A stretch of DNA of 64,000 bases from Bifidobacterium asteroides (GTDB lineage Bacteria > Actinomycetota > Actinomycetes > Actinomycetales > Bifidobacteriaceae). This document shows positions 7,807-15,090 of the stretch, one piece after another (within the stretch, counting starts at the first letter, position 1; each line of letters starts with the position of its first letter). The position numbers and the translations under genes were made by a program. The stretch is from the NCBI RefSeq assembly GCF_009683175.1, contig NZ_WKKW01000001.1:1-64000 (forward strand), in the 5' to 3' direction. The notes beneath the pieces were generated by a model. The model did no database searches, had not been told where the DNA came from, and saw only the letters and a list, made by a program, of their open reading frames with translations.

Positions 7807-10701
7807 TCAGTGAGCAGCCAGCTCCCAGTCCTGGCCGATGCCGGTGGACACGTCCAGGGGCACCGCCAATTCAACGGCATGTTCCATGGAATCCTTGACC
7901 AGCTTGGTGGCCTTATCGGTCTCGCCGGGAGCGATCTCCACCAGCAGTTCATCGTGGATCTGCAGGGAGATGCGGCTCTTCAGCCCCTTCTCCGACAAGG
8001 CACGGCTGGCCTTGATCATGGCGATCTTCATGATGTCGGCAGCCGACCCTTGGATGGGCGCGTTCAAAGCGGCCCTCTCGGCGGCTTCGCGGGTGGGACG
8101 ACGCTTGGAGCGCAGCCCGGGGAAGTAGCGCCGTCGGCCGAACATGGTCTCGGTGTAGCCCTTCTCCCGGGCATCGGCCACTAGGGACTCCAGGTACTCA
8201 TGGACCTTGCCGAAGGTGGCGAAGTACTTGGCGCGCAATACGTCGGCCGCTGCCGGGCTGATCTTGAGCTGCTGGGCCAGGCCATAGGTGCTCAGCCCAT
8301 AGGCCAAGCCGTAGCTCATGGCCTTCACATGGGAGCGCTGGTCCCCGGTGACCTCCTCCATGGGGATGTCATAGACCAGGCTGGCCACATACCGGTGGAA
8401 GTCGGCGCCAGACTTGAAAGCGTCGATCAGGGCCTGGTCCCCGGAAAGATGGGCCATGATCCGCAGCTCCACCTGGGAGTAGTCCGAGGAGAGCAGCGCC
8501 TCGTACCCACTGCCGGGCACGAAGGCCGAACGAATCTCGCGGCCTCGGGCATCCCTGTTGGGAATGTTCTGCAGGTTGGGATCGACCGAGCTCAGCCGAC
8601 CAGTGGCAGCCACGGTCTGCTCGTAGGTGGTATGCAGCCGTCCATCCCGGGGATTGACCGCCTCGCGCAGGGTCTGCACAATCTGCTTGAGCTTGTTGGT
8701 CTCCCTGTGCTTGAGCAGCGCGCCCAGGAAATCGTTGGCTCGCTCATTGTTGACCGATTTGATGTAGAGGTCCTGCAGGACCGAGACGTTGGTCGAATAG
8801 GATCCGGTCTTGGTCCTGTGGGTGGGCACCAGGCCCATGTCATCGAAGAGCACCTTGCTCAGCTGCTTGGGGCTCTGCAGGTTGACACGGCTGCCGGCCT
8901 TATCCCAGGCGATTTCCTGAGCCTGGCGGGCCTCGGCGGCGAACCGGTCGTGCATCTCCTTCAGGCGGGCATCGTCCACCTTGGCGCCCTCGGTCTCCAT
9001 CTGCGCCAGGACTGCCGAGGTGGGCAGCTCGATGGTGCGCAGCAGACCGTACTGGTGACGCTCGTCCATAAGCTCCTGCAGGCGCTCGGAGACCATCATG
9101 ACGTACTGCGCCTGACGCAGAATCCGAGTCCCCCGTCGACGTTCGTCCTCATCCTCTCGCCCGTCCAAGGCCAGAGCTCCCTGAGTCGCCTCAGGCTCCT
9201 CCTCTACGGGGATGGCCAGGAAATGGGCGACGGCCTGTTCCAGATTGTCGGCATGGAAATCAGGCTCAGCCAGATAGCCTGCCAGCTTGGTGTCGAACAG
9301 TGGCAGGGGCATGTGCAGCCCCTGGCTCTCCAAAAAGTGCAGATGTTCCTTGTAACCATGGACCACACAGGTGCCGATCCGCTGGTCAATCAGCTCCTGG
9401 ATGGCCGCACGCATGTCTTCGTCGATGTCTTCCGCCATGAGGACCAGCCCGTGGCCATCCATAGACAGAATAGCCAGCTCCTCCAGGCCGTAGTCGCCGT
9501 GCTTGGCCCAGCCGATGGCATGGAGAACCCAGTGCTCCTTCATGGCCTCGCTGCAACGCATGGCATTCTGGTCGGAGTCGCCGATGTCCTTGATTTTGTC
9601 CAGGGAACCGGCCATGGCCTTGACATGGTCCGCCGACCGTCGGCAAAGGGCCTTGTCCGGCAGATGCTTCTCGCACCAGTCCCGCAGCTGGTCGGCGGAC
9701 TCCGCCTTATCGCGCTCAGGCTGTGTGAACTCCTCCTGCTTGTTGCTGACATCGACCAGTGCCGAGGCTGAAGAGTAATCGTAATCGGCAACCGTGTTGA
9801 ATCCGCGCAGGATCTTCTTTCGGGTCTGTGGACCGAACTGCAACTGCTCGAAGATGGGCAGGACCTGATCCGTATGGATGGTGCCGAAACGCAGATCCTC
9901 CACCTTCACGCCCAGGTCAAGGTCGCGAACCAGGGCGTTGACCTTTCGATTGAGCCGCACCTGGTCGGCGTTCTCCGCCAGGGCCTGGCCCTTCTTGCCG
10001 CCGATCTCATCGGCATGCTCCAGAATGGAATCCAAGGATCCATACTTGTTGATCCACTTGGCAGCGTAACCGTCGCCCACGCCCGGTACGCCAGGAATGT
10101 TGTCGGCTCCCTCGCCGCGCATGGCGGCCAGATCCGGGTACTGCTGCGGGGTCACCTTGTAGCGATCCATGATGGCCTGAGGCGTCATGTGCTTGAGGTT
10201 CTTGAAGTGGTGACCCGGGTAGAGCACGGTGATGTCGTCATCCACCAGCTGGAAGGCATCCCTGTCCCCGGACAGGACCAGGGTCTTGAACCCGGCCTGC
10301 TCCCCCATGGTGGCCAGCGTGCCGATGATGTCGTCGCCCTCGTAACCGGGCTTTTCGATATAAGTGATGCCCAGACCTTTGAGCAGGTCCTGGATCAGGG
10401 GCAGCTGGCTCAGCAGCTCCTTGGGAGCAGCCTCACGGGTGCCCTTGTACTGGGGCAGCATGGCATTGCGGAAAGTGCCGCCCTTGACGTCAAAGGCCAC
10501 GCCCATATGAGTGGGCTTCTCCTTGGCCATGACATCCGCCAGCATGGTGGCAAAGCCCCACACCGCATTGGTGGGCTGCCCGGTCGAGGTGGTGAAACTC
10601 TCGACGGGAAGAGCATAGAAGGCCCGGAAGGCCAGCGAATGTCCATCGACGACCAGCAGGGTGCGGCCGTCCTTGTCCTGATTCTTCGTCTGGTCTTCCA
10701 T
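7807..10701 (-). CDS. polA: DNA polymerase I
   Basis: A 964-residue replication/repair polymerase. The N-terminal 5'-nuclease domain (about residues 10-310) carries VDGHSLAFRAFYALP, GYEGDDIIGTL and GVPGVGDGYAAKW. The polymerase domain includes SSDYSQVELRIMAHLSGD (motif A), YGLAYGLSTYGLAQ (motif B) and LQIHDELLVE (motif C). The middle 3'-5' exonuclease domain is degenerate: the DxE motif is not recognisable and VHGYKEHLHFL replaces the HNxKYD motif, so proofreading is probably absent, as in other actinobacteria. It follows pdtaR by 7 bp with no clear Shine-Dalgarno, suggesting translational coupling. Confidence 0.98.
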   Translation of the reverse strand: MEDQTKNQDKDGRTLLVVDGHSLAFRAFYALPVESFTTSTGQPTNAVWGFATMLADVMAKEKPTHMGVAFDVKGGTFRNAMLPQYKGTREAAPKELLSQLPLIQDLLKGLGITYIEKPGYEGDDIIGTLATMGEQAGFKTLVLSGDRDAFQLVDDDITVLYPGHHFKNLKHMTPQAIMDRYKVTPQQYPDLAAMRGEGADNIPGVPGVGDGYAAKWINKYGSLDSILEHADEIGGKKGQALAENADQVRLNRKVNALVRDLDLGVKVEDLRFGTIHTDQVLPIFEQLQFGPQTRKKILRGFNTVADYDYSSASALVDVSNKQEEFTQPERDKAESADQLRDWCEKHLPDKALCRRSADHVKAMAGSLDKIKDIGDSDQNAMRCSEAMKEHWVLHAIGWAKHGDYGLEELAILSMDGHGLVLMAEDIDEDMRAAIQELIDQRIGTCVVHGYKEHLHFLESQGLHMPLPLFDTKLAGYLAEPDFHADNLEQAVAHFLAIPVEEEPEATQGALALDGREDEDERRRGTRILRQAQYVMMVSERLQELMDERHQYGLLRTIELPTSAVLAQMETEGAKVDDARLKEMHDRFAAEARQAQEIAWDKAGSRVNLQSPKQLSKVLFDDMGLVPTHRTKTGSYSTNVSVLQDLYIKSVNNERANDFLGALLKHRETNKLKQIVQTLREAVNPRDGRLHTTYEQTVAATGRLSSVDPNLQNIPNRDARGREIRSAFVPGSGYEALLSSDYSQVELRIMAHLSGDQALIDAFKSGADFHRYVASLVYDIPMEEVTGDQRSHVKAMSYGLAYGLSTYGLAQQLKISPAAADVLRAKYFATFGKVHEYLESLVADAREKGYTETMFGRRRYFPGLRSKRRPTREAAERAALNAPIQGSAADIMKIAMIKASRALSEKGLKSRISLQIHDELLVEIAPGETDKATKLVKDSMEHAVELAVPLDVSTGIGQDWELAAH

Positions 10702-10708
10702 GGGAGGG

Positions 10709-11356
10709 CTAGCGGTCGTTCTGGTTGGCCACGTTGTTGATGACCACGTCGGCCACCTCCTGCATGGTCAGCCTACGGTCCATGGAGGTCTTCTGAATCC
10801 AACGGAAGGCCTCGGACTCGGTCATCCCCATGCTCTCCATGAGCAGGCCCTTGGCCCGGTCCACCCGCTTGCGGGCCTCGAAACGGGCCTTCATATCGGT
10901 GACCTCGTCCTTCAGGGCGTTAATCTGGTCAAAGCGGGAAATAGCCACCTCAAGGGCCGGCAGCAGCTTTTCCGGAGCGAAGGGCTTGACCACGTAAGCC
11001 ATGGCTCCTGCATCAGCCGCCTTCTCGACCAGGCTCTGCTGGGAGAACGCCGTCAGCATAACCACCGGGGCCAGGTTCTCCTTGCCGATCTCGGTGGCGG
11101 CGGTGATGCCGTCGGTGCCGGGCATCTTCACATCCATAACCACTACGTCGGGCCTCAGCTCGCGAGTCAGATCAATGGCCTCCTGGCCGCTGGCCGCCTG
11201 GCCGACTACGTCATAGCCGGCATCCTCGAGAGCTTCAACGGTATCGAGCCTGATCAAAGCCTCATCTTCCGCCACAACCACGGTCCGCCCTTCGGGGGAA
11301 TCGCTGCGGTTCTTACTCTCTGAAGCCACTTTCAACCTCGTTTCCTGAAAGTCCAT
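10709..11356 (-). CDS. pdtaR: ANTAR-domain response regulator, PdtaR-like
   Basis: About 215 residues: a receiver domain with acidic pocket EDE, phospho-acceptor Asp in VVVMDVKMPG (about residue 75) and Lys in YVVKPFAPEK, then a coiled linker and a C-terminal ANTAR RNA-binding domain (RAKGLLMESMGMTESEAFRWIQ). ANTAR proteins bind paired hairpins in nascent RNA and cause antitermination. The likely partner kinase PdtaS is encoded at 40557-42056. Start is uncertain: the ATG at 11356 has a weak site, while TTG at 11335 or GTG at 11329 has a better GAGG upstream. The next gene is polA. Confidence 0.92.
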   Translation of the reverse strand: MDFQETRLKVASESKNRSDSPEGRTVVVAEDEALIRLDTVEALEDAGYDVVGQAASGQEAIDLTRELRPDVVVMDVKMPGTDGITAATEIGKENLAPVVMLTAFSQQSLVEKAADAGAMAYVVKPFAPEKLLPALEVAISRFDQINALKDEVTDMKARFEARKRVDRAKGLLMESMGMTESEAFRWIQKTSMDRRLTMQEVADVVINNVANQNDR

Positions 11357-11405
11357 CCGATCTTCACCGAAAATCGATGAGGGACGGATGGGGTTCGCTT
11401 TATCG

Positions 11406-11479
11406 TGCCCCCGGTGAGACTCGAACTCACACTGCACGGATTTTGAGGCCGTTTCCTCTACCAATTGGGATACGGGGGC
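11406..11479 (-). tRNA. tRNA with anticodon CAA (Leu), short variable loop
   Basis: A 74-nt cloverleaf. Acceptor GCCCCCG/CGGGGGC is perfect and the T arm GTGAG-TTCGAGT-CTCAC is perfect. The D arm is tRNA-Leu-like, with a 3-bp stem and a loop ending GGTAGA. The anticodon loop CTCAAAA gives CAA. The anticodon stem has a C-T mismatch at its closing pair. The variable region is only five bases (GCAGT), whereas bacterial tRNA-Leu has a long variable arm. It lies 49 bp upstream of pdtaR on the same strand. Confidence 0.8.
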
Positions 11480-11600
11480 TTTTCATTACCACAGAGAATC
11501 TACCATACTTTGGCGACGACGCAAGGTTATTCGTGTTGAATCTGCCTTAGAATGAAGACAGTTATGTATACAGGCACATCAGCAGTCGAAGGAGAGCATG

Positions 11601-12194
11601 ATGACCACTCAGATCTATCGACGGTTCGATCCTTGGCGCACCTCCCCCGTCCAGGAGAAGGCCCGCAAGCAAATTATGGACAGCCACTACTTCAGCGTCG
11701 ACAGGGTCACCTTTGAATCCAGTGACAGTCAGACCTTCGACCGCAGCATCGTCAGCGAGAAGCATGGAGACACCATCGCCGTCCTGGCCATCACCGACGA
11801 CGGGAGGATACCCTTGGTCGAGCAGTACCGTCTGCCCACCCACCGTTGGACCCTTGAGCTGCCGGCCGGCCATCCGCTCAACGACAAAGAAGCCCCCATC
11901 GATGTAGCCACCAGACGACTGCGCGAGGAGGCCGGGTACAAGGCTGCCTCCTTTAACCAGTTCGCAAGGTTCATCAACACCCCCAGCTTCTCCACGCAGC
12001 ACACGACGCTCTTCTATGCCGAGGGCCTAACCCCGGTCCAGCCTGCCAGCCTGGCTCCAGAGACCCCCCACCAGAATGTGCGGCTCTTCACTGTGGATGA
12101 GGCCTATGACATGGTGATTGCAGGGACCATACTGGACGCCAAGACCACCATCGCCATCCTGCGGGCAAAGATCGGACTGTCCGACCTGCACTGA
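11601..12194 (+). CDS. Nudix hydrolase with a variant Nudix box
   Basis: A 197-residue Nudix-fold protein, probably acting on a nucleoside-diphosphate sugar or ADP-ribose. The box reads GHPLNDKEAPIDVATRRLRE then EAGY, so there is one extra residue between Gly and the first Glu, and the first Glu of the REUxEE core is replaced by Arg. The two following glutamates remain. ATG codons at 11598 and 11601 are adjacent; AAGGAG six bases before 11601 favours the second. It stands alone on the plus strand, divergent from the CAA tRNA and convergent with pyk. Confidence 0.8.
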   Translation: MTTQIYRRFDPWRTSPVQEKARKQIMDSHYFSVDRVTFESSDSQTFDRSIVSEKHGDTIAVLAITDDGRIPLVEQYRLPTHRWTLELPAGHPLNDKEAPIDVATRRLREEAGYKAASFNQFARFINTPSFSTQHTTLFYAEGLTPVQPASLAPETPHQNVRLFTVDEAYDMVIAGTILDAKTTIAILRAKIGLSDLH

Positions 12195-12215
12195 GACTGG
12201 AACCCTCACATAGCG

Positions 12216-12264
12216 AACCGGTGGCCTCTCCCCTACCTTGTTAGGCGGGGAAAGACCACCGGTT
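12216..12264. terminator. Terminator hairpin after the Nudix gene
   Basis: A long inverted repeat: AACCGGTGG at the left pairs with CCACCGGTT at the right, extended by inner CCCC/GGGG pairing. It starts about 20 bp after the Nudix stop and is followed by CTTTGCTG on the plus strand. It lies in the convergent Nudix/pyk gap and may act in both directions. Confidence 0.75.
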
Positions 12265-12305
12265 CTTTGCTGTGTCAGTATCGAATGACCCTAACGGACC
12301 AACTG

Positions 12306-12342
12306 CCCGACTGACTCAGTCGACAGTCAGGCAGCAGTCGGG
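12306..12342 (-). terminator. Probable pyk terminator hairpin
   Basis: CCCGACTG (12306-12313) pairs perfectly with CAGTCGGG (12335-12342), with further internal pairing, just 4 bp past the pyk stop. There is no U-rich tail, so it may be a weak or RNA-stabilising element. Confidence 0.5.
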
Positions 12343-12346
12343 AGAA

Positions 12347-13789
12347 TCAGTCGTTGGCACCCACTGTGTGCACGTAGATGCAGTCGGTGTTTCCTGGCTC
12401 ATACTCGCCCTGGGCGCTGCTGAGCACCACCAGGCAGTCACCGTCGGAGACCTTGCCCTGCTTCTTCAGGGTGGCGTCCACGAAGGCCATGAGGCCTGCA
12501 CGGTTGAAGTCGTGGTAGTCCTGCTCGCACATGAAAGCCTCGGTGCCCCAACTCAGGGCCAGCCAATGATAGGTGTGCTCATCGGTGGTCAGCGCATAGA
12601 TGGGGGCAGCCGGGCGTTCGCGGGAGACGCGGTGCACGGTGTTGCCGGTCTGAGTGAAGGCCACGATGGCCTTGGCGTTGATCTTGTCGGCCAGGTCCAC
12701 GGCGGCGGAGGAGACGGCACCGGAGTTGGACATGTCCAGGTTGTGCATATCCGGGATGCGGTCGAACCCGTGGGTGGTGGCGTACTCGGAAATTCGGGCC
12801 ATGGTTGAAACCGTGGTGTCGGGATAATCACCCACGGCGGTCTCGTTGGAGGTCATGGTGGCGTCGGCGCCGTCCAGGACGGCGTTGGCGCAGTCGGAGG
12901 CCTCGGCGCGGCTGGGAATGGGCGAATGAACCATGGAGCCCAAGACCTCAGTGGCGACAATGACCGGTTTGGCGTACTGACGGGCCAGCTCGATGCAGCG
13001 CTTGGTCACCAGGGGAACCTGCTCGAAGGGCATCTCCACGGCCATGTCACCGCGGGCCACCATGATGCCGTCGAAGGCCTTGACGATCTCCTCCAGGTTC
13101 TCAACGGCCTGGGGCTTCTCGATCTTGGCCACGATTGGGATGCGGCGACCCTCCTCGTCCATGATCTCGTGGGCGCGGTCGATGTCGGTGGCAAAGCGGA
13201 CGAAGGACATGGCGATGATATCGGCGCCGGTGCGGATGCCCCAGCGCAGGTCCTCCTCGTCCTTGGGGGTCAGTGCCGGCAGGCTCACGGCCACGCCGGG
13301 AAGGTTGATGCCCTTGTGGGAAGAGACCGGACCAGCCACGACCACCTTGGTGTGGACCTGATTGCCCTCGACCTTGGTGACCTCCAGACGGACCTTGCCA
13401 TCATCGATCAGGATGGGATCGCCGGGATGGCAGTCCCCGGGCAGACCCTTGAAAGTGGTGGAGGTCATGTGCTCGTCACCCTCGACATCGTCGGTGGTGA
13501 TGGTGAACTCCTGGCCCTCCTTGAGGCTGACCTTGTCTTCGCCCTGCTCGTTCTTCTTGAACCAACCGCAACGAATCTTGGGACCCTGCAGATCGACCAG
13601 GGCCGCCACGTTGCGTCCAGTCTCCTTGCTGGCCTGACGCACGTTGTTGTAGACCTTGAGGTGATCCTCGGGGGTGCCATGGGACCGGTTGAGCCTGGCT
13701 ACGTCCATGCCGGCCTTGACCAGCTTGGTGATGTTTTCCAGCGACTCCGAAGCCGGCCCGATGGTATCGACGATCTTGGCTTTGCGCAT
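12347..13789 (-). CDS. pyk: Pyruvate kinase
   Basis: Transfers phosphate from phosphoenolpyruvate to ADP, the last glycolytic step. The 480-residue protein starts MRKAKIVDTIGPAS, has the catalytic Lys segment IPIVAKIEKPQAVENLEEI, the MVARGDMAVEMP metal site, and a C-terminal allosteric domain. Length is normal. The promoter region (13790-13903) holds a TACAAT -10 box at 13827-13832 (complement) and, about 50 bp upstream of the expected transcript start, a perfect 12-bp palindrome of LacI-family type, suggesting carbon-dependent control. Confidence 0.97.
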   Translation of the reverse strand: MRKAKIVDTIGPASESLENITKLVKAGMDVARLNRSHGTPEDHLKVYNNVRQASKETGRNVAALVDLQGPKIRCGWFKKNEQGEDKVSLKEGQEFTITTDDVEGDEHMTSTTFKGLPGDCHPGDPILIDDGKVRLEVTKVEGNQVHTKVVVAGPVSSHKGINLPGVAVSLPALTPKDEEDLRWGIRTGADIIAMSFVRFATDIDRAHEIMDEEGRRIPIVAKIEKPQAVENLEEIVKAFDGIMVARGDMAVEMPFEQVPLVTKRCIELARQYAKPVIVATEVLGSMVHSPIPSRAEASDCANAVLDGADATMTSNETAVGDYPDTTVSTMARISEYATTHGFDRIPDMHNLDMSNSGAVSSAAVDLADKINAKAIVAFTQTGNTVHRVSRERPAAPIYALTTDEHTYHWLALSWGTEAFMCEQDYHDFNRAGLMAFVDATLKKQGKVSDGDCLVVLSSAQGEYEPGNTDCIYVHTVGAND

Positions 13790-13864
13790 ATGCTACCTGC
13801 CTGTTCTTTTTCTTACTTACCGTTCTATTGTACAGACTCAAGCCGATGGGAACCAGTATTTCCC

Positions 13865-13876
13865 GTTAGCGCTAAC
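13865..13876. promoter_or_regulatory. LacI-family-type operator upstream of pyk
   Basis: GTTAGCGCTAAC is a perfect 12-bp palindrome with the central CG step typical of LacI/CcpA-like operators. Its centre lies about 50 bp upstream of the transcript start expected from the pyk -10 box, a position that favours activation. AraQ-like global regulators of bifidobacteria are one candidate; that link is inference. Confidence 0.6.
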
Positions 13877-13901
13877 AATCCTTGTGGCTCAAAGGATTGT
13901 T
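13874..13901 (-). terminator. Terminator-like hairpin after terC
   Basis: AACAATCCTT (13874-13883) pairs perfectly with AAGGATTGTT (13892-13901) around an 8-base loop, 2 bp after the terC stop codon. It has no strong U tract. It overlaps the LacI-type palindrome by three bases. Confidence 0.55.
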
Positions 13902-13903
13902 AA

Positions 13904-14902
13904 TCACTTTGCTCCCTTTGAAGCTGATTCAAGGGACTGATGGCGGCTCTTGAGCACCGAGGCCAGGGCGGCTATGCCGATGGCCAGGACTATGACCAGC
14001 AGGGATGCCCAGGTCGGTATCTCCGGCACGGCTTCCAGGGGCTGTCCTCCATTGATAAAGGGCAAAGTGTTGCCGTGCAGAGCCTCCATGATCAGCTTGA
14101 CCCCGATGAAGGCCAGGACCACAGACAGCCCCAGGGGCAGATACTCCAGCTTGTCCAGCAGGGATCCCAACAGGAAGTAGAGCTGCTGAAGGCCCAGCAG
14201 GGCGAAGACATTGGAGGTGAAGACGATGAAGGGATCCTTGGTAAGTCCGAAGATGGCCGGAATGGAGTCGAAGGCGAACATGACATCAGTGGTGCCGATG
14301 GCCAGGAAAACCACCAGCATGGGTGTGAAGTAGCGTTTGCCCTCAAAGGTGGTCCGCAGACGCTCACCGTCGTAATGGCTGGTGATCGGGATCACCCGGC
14401 GCAGGACCCTGATCAGCCCGTTCTCGTGGTACTCCTCCTTCTCGCCACGGCTGGAGACCATATTCCAAGCGGTATAGAGCAGAAAGAAGCCGAAGATGAA
14501 GAAGACCCAGGTGAAGCGGGTGATCAGCGCTGTCCCAGCCAGGATGAAGACACCGCGTAGCAGCAGGGCGATGGTGATGCCGACGCTGAGCACATAGCGC
14601 TGAAGACGCAGGGGCACAGCGAAATTGCCCATAATGATCACGAAAACAAAGAGGTTATCGATACTGAGCGAATACTCGGTCAGCCAGCCCGAGTAGAACT
14701 CGATGGCCGGCTTGGATCCGGCCACCTTCCAGATCAGCGCCCCGAAAATCAAGGCCATGACCACAAAGAAGCCGATGTGCCTCACACATTCGCCGGTCGA
14801 TGGCACATGTGGCCGCCGCCCGATCACCAGAAGATCGACCACGAAGAAGACGGCAAGCACAACCAGGCTCACAACCATGAACGGCAGAGGTGTCTCGGAC
14901 AT
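13904..14902 (-). CDS. TerC/Alx-family integral membrane protein
   Basis: A 332-residue membrane protein with about nine hydrophobic helices. It carries the family's acidic intramembrane motifs, such as FYSGWLTEYSLSIDNLFVFVII and TTDVMFAFDSIPAIFGLT. Homologues export Mn2+ or other metals, or confer tellurite resistance; Mn2+ export is the best current model. No yybP-ykoY riboswitch is recognisable upstream. ATG at 14902 is chosen, with a TTG at 14923 as alternative; neither has a good Shine-Dalgarno. It is followed by a hairpin and then pyk. Confidence 0.85.
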   Translation of the reverse strand: MSETPLPFMVVSLVVLAVFFVVDLLVIGRRPHVPSTGECVRHIGFFVVMALIFGALIWKVAGSKPAIEFYSGWLTEYSLSIDNLFVFVIIMGNFAVPLRLQRYVLSVGITIALLLRGVFILAGTALITRFTWVFFIFGFFLLYTAWNMVSSRGEKEEYHENGLIRVLRRVIPITSHYDGERLRTTFEGKRYFTPMLVVFLAIGTTDVMFAFDSIPAIFGLTKDPFIVFTSNVFALLGLQQLYFLLGSLLDKLEYLPLGLSVVLAFIGVKLIMEALHGNTLPFINGGQPLEAVPEIPTWASLLVIVLAIGIAALASVLKSRHQSLESASKGAK

Positions 14903-14988
14903 ACCAACAGACTTTAGCGGCAAGATATGACGTGCTCATCTCTCCGTCCGCATGTCTGGGAATCCTTACAGACGGCGCTCCGCAGGGC

Positions 14989-15023
14989 GGGTCTGTGATG
15001 CTCTCGCCTGACATCACAGACCC
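14989..15023 (-). terminator. uvrB: Probable uvrB terminator hairpin
   Basis: A perfect 12-bp stem: GGGTCTGTGATG (14989-15000) with CATCACAGACCC (15012-15023), 11-base loop. It lies about 70 bp beyond the uvrB stop. No U tract follows on the minus strand, so strength is uncertain. Confidence 0.6.
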
Positions 15024-15090
15024 GAAGCATGGCCGGTATGGTCTACTAGCCAAGGGCTCCAAGCCAAGGGCTCCGGACCAAGGGCCGGAC

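Noticed and set aside
15049-15084. Short tandem repeat (CCAAGGGCTCC units) after the uvrB stop
   Set aside because: Only two to three imperfect copies, no array structure; noted as simple sequence, not CRISPR or a mobile element.
14903-15090. Possible yybP-ykoY (Mn2+) riboswitch before terC
   Set aside because: The region lacks the conserved loop motifs; its main structure is a 12-bp hairpin better explained as the uvrB terminator.
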